Assembly: GCA_030015575.1 (NCBI GenBank)
Contig: CM057351.1
Location: 3,244,001-3,308,000, forward strand
Direction: 5' to 3'
Source of the DNA: Agapanthus africanus
Lineage: Eukaryota > Streptophyta > Magnoliopsida > Asparagales > Amaryllidaceae
Length of the DNA stretch: 64,000 nucleotides
Below are positions 37,730 to 46,910 of the stretch, piece after piece (position 1 is the first letter of the stretch; the number at the start of each line of letters is the position of its first letter). The notes beneath the pieces are model-generated. The model had not been told where the DNA came from. It saw only the letters and a list, made by a program, of their open reading frames with translations, and did no database searches. The position numbers were made by a program, and so were the translations under genes.

Positions 37730-38325
37730 CATAGGGGTCCATTGCCAGTTTAGGGACATGGGGGTCCACCTCCAGTTTAGGGACATGGTGGTCCATTTAA
37801 TGTATGGCCATCGGGACCCGTCACCTCTCTGACGACGTTGAAGGATTACAACGACAGGTGTCAGAGGAGTTCAGAGATGTACCCTTGAACCAAAATTGAT
37901 TGGGGGGATTCATAGTCCAATTTGGGACTAAAGTCCGTTTGAAGGTTTAAGGATACGTTAGCCATATTTGAGGCTAAGATCAACTTAAACGGGATCGTTT
38001 AGATCCGACAAAAGAGCATTTGGGGCTCTATTGTTCCAGTTTAGGAACATGGTGGTCCATTTCCAGTTTAGGGACATAGTGGTCCATTTCCAGTTTAGGG
38101 ACATAGTGGTCCATCGGTAGTTTAAGGACGCATAAGTCCATTGGTAGTTTAAGGACGCATAAGTCCATGGGTTTAAGGACCCCACAGTCCATATGGGTGT
38201 GTTTAAGGACGCATTAGTCCGTTAGTTTAAGGACGCATAAGTCCGCGGGTTTAAGGACCCCACAGTCCGTATCTTGGTTTAAGGACGCATAAGTCCATGA
38301 GTTTAAGGACCCCACAGTCCGTGTT
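37730..38325. repeat. Tandem inverted-repeat units in F LTR
   Basis: Two unit types in series. CAGTTTAGGGACATAGTGG-TCCA units of about 23-30 bp carry GGAC/GTCC arms. TTTAAGGACGCATAAGTCC and TTTAAGGACCCCACAGTCC units carry GGAC/GTCC and GGAC/GTCC with different loops. The same array is at 61323-61918. Confidence 0.85.
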
Positions 38326-38577
38326 GATGTATGGTTGTCGGGACCCGTCACCTCTCTGAAGACGTTGAAGGATTACAACGACAAATATCAGAGGAGTTCA
38401 GAGATGTACCCTTGAACCAATGAGTTGGTTGAAAGAGCAGATGTGCTCAGTTCAATATGATTTGAGGACTTACGGCCAGTTTGGGCTAAGTCCAATTATG
38501 TTTGAAATATTGGCCCTCTGTCGGTCCATTGAAGGAGAGGCTTTGCCTCTAGAAACTTAGCCAATTGGGCTAAAGAT

Positions 38578-39152
38578 AGTGTTGAACACTAAAGACCAAC
38601 AGTGTTGAACACTGGAATTAAGATTAGCAAGTTAGTGTTTAACACTAAAAGATAATCAGTGTTAAACACTAGCAACGGGGCTTTCAAATTAGTGTTAAAC
38701 ACTAAAGCAAATCAGTGTTAAACACTGGTAATCAGAGATTTCAAATTAGTGCTAAACACTAAAGCAAATCAGTGTTAAACACTGGGAACAAAGTCTCCAG
38801 ATTAGTGTTAAACACCAAGGAGAGAGGGGTCACGTGTGGACACGTGAGAGCGCCCTAAATGCGGAGCCAGATCTCCTTTGTTTTATCCTCAAATCTGTGA
38901 ATAAGTGTTAAACACTTTTCCTTTTTATTTCGAGCATCACGTGTTGACACGTGATGGGGATTTATGCGCTGACCGTTAGAACGTTTGCTAAGGGGTCACG
39001 TGGTAAACACGTGAGAGCGCCCAAAGCCTTCATTTCCATTGATCTTTCTTTCTGCGTTTTGGGAGCCACGTGGGAGCACGTGATGGCATCAAAAAGTGGG
39101 GCCAGATCCTCTTTATTTTGTTCCGCAAACAAGTGTTAAACACTTTTAATTT
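38578..39152. repeat. AGTGTTAAACACT palindrome array in F LTR
   Basis: About a dozen copies or near-copies of the 13-bp palindrome AGTGTTAAACACT (variants GTGTTGAACACT, GTGCTAAACACT), often paired about 20-25 bp apart, between 38578 and 38815, plus AAGTGTTAAACACTT at 38903 and 39131. Confidence 0.85.
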
Positions 39153-40560
39153 TCATAGCCATCACGTGTGGGCATGTGATATATAATCATGCCCTGATTT
39201 ATTAGAACACTTATTAGGGGTCACGTGCTAACACGTGAGAGCGCCCAGAATTGTTTCTGCCTTTGCTTTTGTTCCATATATAATGAGGGTCACGTGGGAA
39301 CACGTGAGGCATTGCCTCAAAGCTTTCCTCTTCTCATTTTTGGGGGATCTGTTCAGGGGTCACGTGGGGCACGTGACCTTAGTCTTTTTCATGCACAGAG
39401 ATCTTTTAAGTCTTTTTATCTTTAAGAATTAAATTCTTATTTAGGGTAAAACCCTAATTTTGATTCTGGAGGAATTAAATTCCTATTTTGAAAGAATTAA
39501 ATTCTTATTTAGGGTAAAACCCTAGTTTTGTTTTAGGAGAATTAAATTCTCAGAACTCAATTCCCCTTCTAAGTTTAGGATCTGCATGGCAGGATTTCGA
39601 CCCGATAAGAATTAAATTCTCAACTTATGGGGAGATGTGCTCTGTGTAGATCTTCAACCAGAAGAAGAACTAAGTTCTTTTCTTTAAATAAGAGTTAAAC
39701 TCTTTTGAGAATTAAATTCTCTTTTGAATCCTCTCTTTTCTTACCTAGGGTTTTTTCTTTTGCAGAGAATTAAATTCTTCTTTCTCTGTTTCTTCTTCTC
39801 TTGAGAATTAAATTCTCCTCCCTCTGTTTTTCTCTCCAAAAAAGTAGATCCCCCCTCTCTTCTCTTCTTGGCTCCTATTTATAGGAGAAGGAAGAGAATC
39901 AATTTGTTTAGCAAATCTCTCATTGAGAGATTTGATTTGTATGTTGAGAGATGTGATTTATATTTATCATTAATCTGGGCCTTTAGATCATTCAGTGAAT
40001 TTTGTTCACCGTGGATTTTAAATTCAAAAGATATTCTATTTGTTATCCTGGTGAGATTTTCAGGGAAATCTTTCCTTGTCCAAGGTTTTTGTATAAATTG
40101 GTGATTTTTAATCACCCTTGGATTTTTAATCCAACGGTTTCCCATGACCCTTTTCCATTTGGAAAGATTCAGAAACTTTTAGAATTTAATTCTATTAAAT
40201 TATAATGCTTTTAAAGCCAGTCACGTGCTGGCACGTGACCTTTGGTCACGTGTGAGCACGTGACCCCCAATTGGGTTCCTTTCTCAGCCGCTTATTTATG
40301 TTTCAGTTTTAACCATCACGTGTCAACACGTGACCATTGGTCACGTGTAAGCACGTGATACCTCGTTGAGGTATTTTCTGACTTTTAGAATTAAATTCTA
40401 TTCATTATTTTAGAGGCTTTAAAAGCCCATCATGTGTCTGCACGTGACCCATGGTCACGTGTGAGCACGTGATGCCCCATTGGGGTCTTTTCTGAGTTTT
40501 TATTGTATCTTTTAACTCCTCCAGCGGGTTCTTAAAAGTCCATCACGTGTGGACACGTAA
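38831..40560. promoter_or_regulatory. Paired CACGTG (G-box) array in F LTR
   Basis: At least 15 pairs of CACGTG (a few CATGTG or CACGTA), members usually starting 10 bp apart: 38831/38841, 38938/38948, 38997/39008, 39067/39077, 39163/39173, 39222/39232, 39291/39301, 39361/39370, 40222/40232, 40247/40257, 40317/40327, 40342/40352, 40431/40441, 40456/40466, 40544/40554. CACGTG is the plant G-box bound by bZIP and bHLH factors. Binding here is inferred, not shown. Confidence 0.7.
39425..39825. repeat. GAATTAAATTC and AGGGTAAAACCCT palindrome words
   Basis: Repeated GAATTAAATTC (39426, 39470, 39491, 39539 and others), GTTAAAC/GAGTTAAACTC near 39691, and AGGGTAAAACCCTA (39443, 39513). These are short palindromes scattered among pyrimidine-rich text. 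Confidence 0.8.
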
Positions 40561-40777
40561 TTCCTCATAACTTTTGATCCCGGATGGATTACGAGGCCCA
40601 TAATATATCAAATCGAAGGGTTTTTCGAGCCGCTTTCGATACCATCAGAATTTATCTGTTTCTCATTCGGGAGTTTGTCAAAAAACAGCCCGGAAGATAC
40701 TGGTTCCCATTTTCTTAAGCGTATCGCTGCCATTTGATACCTTGGACTCTTTTGCGCAGAAATTTTTGGCGGGAACA

Positions 40778-40791
40778 AATGCCCCCCACTA
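40778..40791 (-). other. Polypurine tract of element F
   Basis: The minus strand reads TAGTGGGGGGCATT directly before the LTR start TGTTCCCGCC. Confidence 0.8.
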
Positions 40792-41169
40792 CTTTGCCCA
40801 CGTAAGCATATACGTGGGTGAAGTAGTGCAGAGTAATGCATAGCGTATGACCAATTTCGGGTTGGTATATAACTTTCAGAATCTTGATCTGAGAAGATAA
40901 CGAGCGGACACAAGCGTCGTCATTTATCATTGACTCAAATCTTGACTCTTAAGAGATATAGTTCCAAACCCTTAACTCCATGAGCCGCACCCTTCTATCT
41001 CTTTATGTCTTACTCTAGCGGGAAGTAGTTTATATGCTCATGAGCTTCTCCATTTCAGTGGCATGTAGCTTTGGCAAGTGTGGCTCATAGATGGTCCATC
41101 TTGACCTCTTTGCAGGGCAGTGATGGCTTGGGAGACAGGGGTAGGATCTGCCACCTAAGACTTTTCAAC

Positions 41170-41341
41170 TTTACGAGCCGTGAAGGTCTCATAAAGACTT
41201 TTCTCCCTACGAGTCGTGAGGATCTCGTAGGTGTATTTTCTCCTTAGGGGTCGTGAGGACTCCTAAGTGTGTTTTCTCTTGAAAGTTGTAAGGATCTTGT
41301 AAGAGAAGTTTTCCCTCTTACGAGTCGAGAGGACCCGTGAG
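41170..41341. repeat. Hairpin block 1 (five units)
   Basis: Five units of about 35-40 bp. Each has a variable stem around a kept loop: TACGAG-CCGTGAAGGT-CTCATA, CCTACGAG-TCGTGAGGAT (41206-41223) with CTCGTAGG, CTTAGGGG-TCGTGAGGA with CTCCTAAG (41243-41267), a GTAAGGAT unit, and CTTACGAG-TCGAGAGGA with CCCGTGAG (41317-41341). Related blocks are at 55607-55784 and 55958-56133. Confidence 0.8.
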
Positions 41342-41889
41342 CGGTTGTTCCCCTCCTTGTCGAAATCCGACTTCGGAGAGTGAGACCCGTGGATAGTATG
41401 CAAGAGACCATTTTGGGCCGACTTGCAGGATCCCAGTGCTTAGGAAATAGGTTTTTTAATCCCTACTGCCTAAGGCTTTATCTCACGAGTCGAGACGAAT
41501 CGAGAAGTTCTCGCAAAGACATCAATTTCCTCACGAGTCGAAACGAATCGAGCAGATCTCGCAAGAATATCCTAACGTCACAGTTAACCTCTGCTCTTTA
41601 CGACAGAAGTCCGTTAGGGTCCGTGGTACTTAGGGTTTTGGCCGTCGTACCGTTGCATGAGCTGATGTATTCCTCGATAGGCAATCGTGCTGTTCGAGTA
41701 GCCCTGTGACTGCCGTGTCTCTGATCCCTTCGGGGGCTGGACAAGACGTCTTCAAGCAATCCTCCTTGGCAGTTTGACCGTCGGAAGAGCAAGCGGTAGG
41801 AATTTGCCATGCCGCTTTTTACTTGAGGTTAGGCTCATTTTGGAGAGCCCCGATGAGTCATAACCACTCCGTGCTGGTGTGGGATGATC

Positions 41890-42790
41890 TCCGATAGTCT
41901 TTCAGGCTTTATATGACTTGCCGTTAAGACCCTGAAGCTAGGAATTTGGCCTTTGCTTCGTTTGCTGGCATTGCGTCCTCTGTATCGAGACGAATGTCAT
42001 GGTTGTCTCTAGGTTGCTGATGAACCGTCGAGGTTTGGAACTAGGGATTTTGCCGTGGCTCCTTTTGGTGATGTTGCGTCTGCTGTATCGAGACGAACGT
42101 CGAGGTGGTGACCACTCCATGTGGGATGATCTCCGGTGGCCTTTCAGGCTTTATATGACTTGCCGTTAAGACCCTGAAGCTAGGAATTTGGCCTTTGCTT
42201 CGTTTGCTTTGGTTTGTCCGGACACTGTTGGAGGAAGGACGCTGTAGTGACATCTCGTCTGATGTATCGAGACGAACGTCGAGGTGGTGATCATTCTAAG
42301 CTGGTGTGAGATGATCTCCGATTGTCTTTCAGGCTTTATATGACTTGCCGTCAAGACCCTGAAGCTAGGAATTTGGCCTTTGCTTCATCTGCTTTGGTGT
42401 GTCCGGATCCTGTTGGAGGAAGGACGCTGTAGTGACATCTCGTCTGCGGTATCGAGACGAACGTTGAGGTGATGACCACTCCGCGCTGGTGCGAGATAAT
42501 CTCCGATTGTCTTTCAGGCTTTATATGACTTGCCATCAAGACGTATGAAGCTAGGAATTTGGCCTTCTCTTCATCTGCTTTGGCGCGTCTGAATCCTGCT
42601 GGGGGAAGAACGCTGGGGTGACATTTCATCTGCTGTATCGAGACGATCGTCGAGGTGGTGACCACTCTGTGCTGGTGCGAGATGATCTCCGATTGTCTTT
42701 CAGGCTTTATATGACTTGCCGTCAAGGCCTTGAAGCTAGGAATTTGGCCTTTTGCTTCATTTACTTGTACTGCGTCTGCTGTATCGAGAC
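41890..42790. repeat. Diverged ~185-bp tandem array
   Basis: CTTTCAGGCTTTATATGACT occurs at 41899, 42141, 42326, 42511 and 42697, with CTAGGAATTTGGCC and GTATCGAGACGA-type text at fixed places between. Periods are 242 then about 185. Older and more diverged than the neighbouring 171-bp array. Confidence 0.85.
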
Positions 42791-42841
42791 GAATGTTGTG
42801 GTGGTGACCACTCCATGTAGGATGTGAGGACTAGGATCCGC

Positions 42842-44100
42842 TCTGGATGTTTCCCACGGGGTCGAAGAGTGACGTTATCCGAGTTCCACGTGACCAGGAA
42901 TTTTGCTCTAGATGCTTCACACGGGTTCACTACCGTGTTAGGCGAAGACTAGGCTCCGCTCTGGATGCTTTGCACGGGTTCACTACCGTGCTCTGCGAGG
43001 ACCAGGATCCGCTCTGGACGTTTTCCACGGTGTCAAAGAGTGACGTTATCCGCGTTCCACGTGACCAGGAATTTTGCACTAGATGCTTCACACGGGTTCA
43101 CTGCCGCGTTAGGCGAGGACTAGGCTCCGCTCTGGATGCTTCGCACGGGTTCACTGCCGTGTTCTGCGAGGACCAGGATCCGCTCTGGACGTTTTCCACG
43201 GGGTCAAAGAGTGACGTTATCCGCGTTCCACGTGACCAGGAATTTTGCACTAGATGCTTCACACGGGTTCACTGCCGCGTTAGGCGAGGACTAGGCTCCG
43301 CTCTGGATGCTTCGCACAGGTTCACTGCCGTGTTCTGCGAGGACCAGGATCCGCTCTGGACGTTTTCCACGGGGTCAAAGAGTGACGTTATCCGCGTTCC
43401 ACGTGACCAGGAATTTTGCACTAGATGCTTCACACGGGTTCACTGCCGCGTTAGGCGAGGACTAGGCTCCGCTCTGGATGCTTCGCACGGGTTCACTGCC
43501 GTGTTCTGCGAGGACCAGGATCCGCTCTGGACGTTTTCCACGGGGTCAAAGAGTGACGTTATCCGCGTTCTACGTGACCAGGAATTTTGCACTAGATGCT
43601 TCACACGGGTTCACTGCCGCGTTAGGCGAGAACTAGGCTCCGCTCTGGATGCTTCGCACGGGTTCACTGCCGTGTTCTACGAGGACCAGGATCCGCTCTG
43701 GACGTTTTCCACGGGGTCAAAGAGTGACGTTATCCGCGTTCCACGTGACCAGGAATTTTGCACTAGATGCTTCACACGGGTTCACTGCCGCGTTAGGCGA
43801 GGACTAGGCTCTGCTCTGGATGCTTCGCACGGGTTCACTGCCGTGTTCTGCGAGGACCAGGATCCGCTCTGGACGTTTTCCACGGGGTCAAAGAGTGACG
43901 TTATCCGCGTTCCACGTGACCAGGAATTTTGCACTAGATACTTCACACGGGTTCACTGCCGCGTTAGGCGAGGACTAGGCTCCGCTCTGGATGCTTCACA
44001 CGGGTTCACTGCCGTGTTCTGCGAGGACCAGGATCCGCTCTGGACGTTTTCCACGGTGTCAAAGAGTGACGTTATCCTCGTTCCACGTGACCAGGAATTT
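42842..44100. repeat. 171-bp tandem array
   Basis: About 7.3 nearly identical units of 171 bp (for example CTCTGGACGTTTTCCACG at 43012 and again at 43183). Because 171 is a multiple of three and the unit lacks stops in one frame, a 419-codon frame runs through the array at 42847-44106 with a 57-residue repeat. It is antisense to F's gag and low in protein-like character, so I call it a satellite-like repeat rather than a gene. Each unit also has an inner half-repeat around CACGGGTTCACTGCCG. Confidence 0.9.
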
Positions 44101-44800
44101 TGTTGATTATATCCGCATTTCACGGAGTTGGGATTTAACTCTCTGTGGGAGTACATCGTCGAGTTATGGAACTGGGAGTTGCTGCTGTTCCGCTTTACTT
44201 GATGATGTGTCCGCTATGACGAGACGAGTGTTGAGGTGGAGCTAGGATTTTGCCGTCACTCCGCTTTGCTGACCATGAGGTCTTTTATTAACTTTGCATG
44301 TATATCCTGCTGGACTGCGAAGGAACGCCGTTGTTAACATTGCGTCTGCTGTAACGAGACGAATGCTAAGGCGGAGTTGGGATTTTACCATCGCTCCGCT
44401 TGATGGTGTAACACCTTTGCGCTGCTGGAATGAGGAGGCACACCGTTGTTGGTCTCCAGGCTACAGATGTGGCCGTTGAGATTTGGGACTAGGGCCTTTG
44501 CCAAGGTTCCGTTTCGTTGCGACTTTGAGGTCGATTGTTGACGTCATGTCTGTATCTGGTTGGAGTGAGGAGAAACGCCGTTGGTGATTTCTAAGTTGTC
44601 GATGTTGACGTCGAGACCCTGAAGCTCGGGATCTTCCTTTGCTTCATTTGCTGACATCGTGTCTGTAATATTGCGACAAATGTCGAGATTGTCTCTAGGT
44701 TGTCTATGAACCATCGAGATTTGGCTTCGCTTTCCGTTGGAGCCTGTCGGGAAGATATGGTTCCCTCCTTGTTCGTGCCCATGGATTGTATACAGGGGTC

Positions 44801-44805
44801 AATGT
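44801..44805. other. Target-site duplication of copia-2, left copy
   Basis: AATGT, repeated exactly at 54979-54983 after the right LTR. Confidence 0.95.
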
Positions 44806-46896
44806 TGTAAGTCCACGTTGCGACCCCCGGTTCTTACGGGGAGGCGGAAACGGTATAAAAATCAAATTTTTAGCGCAAGGGGCAACATGGACTAAGCAAA
44901 GTCGGGATCTTTAACTAAACTAAAACTAGCATACTAAGCTAAAGAGAGTTAGCTACTCGGATGAAGATGGTTATACCTAAACTTGAACTCCTTCTTCTTC
45001 AAACTTTGTAGAGGTTGATGGTTCTCTTTTTGTCGCCTTCTTCCGTCGAAGATGGATCCACCTCGAGAGTTCAACCTTTGGGCTCTTCCTCGTGCTTTGA
45101 GTGAACTAGGGTTTCCGGCTTGCTAAACCTTGAACCTAGAATGAGTAGAGAGAGTCTAAGGGGTGTTTTTCTTTTTAAAGAGAAGGATTCTCAACACATG
45201 AGAAGGTTTCTCTTTAGCTAGAGGAAGAAGAAGATGAAGTGAAGAGAGAGAATCAATATGATAGAAAATGAGCTATCCTTTTTCTTTCTTGCAACCATAA
45301 TGCAAAAGAAAAAGAATTATCAATAATAATAATGAAAATGAAAAGGTTGATGGAAAGTTTTAGAATGACCATTATCATTTCAAACATTAAATGAATTTGC
45401 TAGAATCAAAGAGCATCTTTCTTTTGTAATGATGATGGTCAAAACTTCAACCATGGTCAACAAGTCAACCATGGTCAACAAGTCAACAAAAACCAACCAT
45501 AACACAATTTCATTTTATTATATATTATTAATTGATATAATACAAATCCATTAGGGTTTGGAAAAAGACGACTGTCAACTGTGCATACGCACCCGTTCCG
45601 AAACCCTAATGAAAGTCATCTTCCTCCTCCTCAAAAACTGTGCATACACACCTGCATTCTTGTTCCGAGGAACATGAATACTGAGAGATAAAAGCAACCC
45701 CAAAACATATACCAGTATCTGGCTCAAACCAGAGCCTGCCAGTATAAACCGTCCGGACTCCAAACGTGCACAAGTGCGCGGATGAGAACGAACCCTGTCG
45801 CAAAACCATGCGACCTCTACTCTGTTTTGCCCAGAGGCGAATACCCTCTGTGTGGGACTCTAAAGACTCGACACTACGCTGGCAGTGGGTTTAACCACAG
45901 ACCGCAAGCGGCACTAGCTGTGCGTAACGGTCCCCAGGTAGATGCCGACAAGAAGGCTGACGAGGTGAAACCCCATCTGAACTCCTACTGAGTCTGAATG
46001 TGACATTCTCCGTACAGTCCGGTCTGTTCGTCTGATACATCGCATGTCGGGCCTAGGGGGCGGTAAAACGTCAGTCCCCCAATAGCGGTACAAGTCGTGT
46101 CGGAGTGAAGCCCAAAACACCCTGAGATAACACTGGAACCTACCAGTATATCTCGCTTGCCCTGGCCAGGGACTACTCGTGTAATGGCTCTCCTAGACAC
46201 AGCGCGATGTCAACCCCCAATACCGGGAGAGACGAATCTTGTCTAACCGTCACTGCCTCCAAGTGCTTCGGGACTGCACCCAACCACCACCTGTTTGCAC
46301 GACTCCTTTGAGCCGTGGTAGGGTAGTGATCAAAATGCAGTGGGAACACACTCGAGGCGAAGTGCCAGTGTCAAGTCAGCGGACTAAGCTGTACTCATGT
46401 CACCTGGGAACTGATAACTGACGATAGGTATAATACCAACCTTTCAGTTCCCGACGAGTCCTGTCCAGTGTACTCGTAACCCAACGAGCACCCGTATACT
46501 ATCTCCAGTACGACGTACTGATGGCTGTGGGACAGACCATCTCCCACACTGGGATGAGAAGCGCATACGCTAGTCTAATCCGGAGTATCGATGCCCTGTC
46601 TCGATAGTCCTACGACTAGGGACCTGTATAAGGATGTGCCTATAGATTACCCAGCCCCCACTAGTGTGACTGCCATCACAACGCTGGTAATCAAGCAAAG
46701 ATCCTAAGGGCTCCACTAATGCGTATAAGTGATATACTGAAATAAACACAAGTACACATTGAAGTAGAAACAAACCAAGTAGCATACTACTATATTGAGC
46801 AAGATTGTTTATACAAGGTGAATATCCCAAGCTTCCATCAAGTAATATACAAACTAGTATGATACAGTAATGGCCTCTAGGGCATATACACTAACA
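44806..46896 (-). repeat. Left (3') LTR of copia-2
   Basis: 2091 bp. The plus strand begins TGTAAGTCCACG and ends TATACACTAACA; sense orientation starts TGTTAGTGTATATGCCC. It borders the polypurine tract at 46897. Confidence 0.97.
45518..45526 (-). promoter_or_regulatory. Candidate TATA box in copia-2 LTR
   Basis: The minus strand reads AATATATAA about 1370 nt into the LTR; the right LTR copy is at 53600-53608. BARE-type LTRs use promoters in the second half of the LTR. Position and composition fit, but no transcript data are available. Confidence 0.3.
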
Positions 46897-46910
46897 ATCT
46901 CCCACTTGCA
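46897..46910 (-). other. Polypurine tract of copia-2
   Basis: The minus strand reads TGCAAGTGGGAGAT immediately before the 3' LTR, overlapping nothing coding: the pol stop is at 46911-46913. Confidence 0.9.

Larger units (their letters stand above)
36856..40777 (-). repeat. Left (3') LTR of element F
   Basis: 3922 bp. The plus strand begins TGTTCCCCTCC and ends GGCGGGAACA, so both ends are TG...CA and also mutually inverted. From left to right it holds TTAGCC...GGCTAA and TTAGTC...GACTAA units, GGGACATRGTGGTCC tandem units (37730-38115), GGACGCATAAGTCC / GGACCCCACAGTCC units (38125-38325), AGTGTTAAACACT words (38575-38815), paired CACGTG boxes (38831-40560), and GAATTAAATTC with AGGGTAAAACCCT words (39425-39825). 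No gene. Confidence 0.9.
40792..44805 (-). other. F 3' non-coding region, distal part
   Basis: Between the polypurine tract and the copia-2 insertion I find no retrotransposon protein on either strand. It contains a five-hairpin block (41170-41341), a diverged ~185-bp array (41890-42790) and a clean 171-bp array (42842-44100), then unique-looking GC-balanced sequence to 44805 with the phrase GTATCGAGACGAAYGTC still recurring. Tandem repeats in the 3' region are known for Tat/Ogre elements. Confidence 0.75.

Noticed and set aside
39443-39530. AGGGTAAAACCCT text resembling telomere repeats
   Set aside because: Only isolated palindromic words, not a run of TTTAGGG units.
38578-40560. Regularly repeated palindromes resembling a CRISPR array
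   Set aside because: Spacers are not of constant length, repeats are of several unrelated kinds, and the setting is a plant LTR.
42847-44106. 419-codon frame that looks like a repeat protein
   Set aside because: It is a by-product of a 171-bp array whose length is a multiple of three; it is antisense to F's gag and has no recognisable fold or start context.
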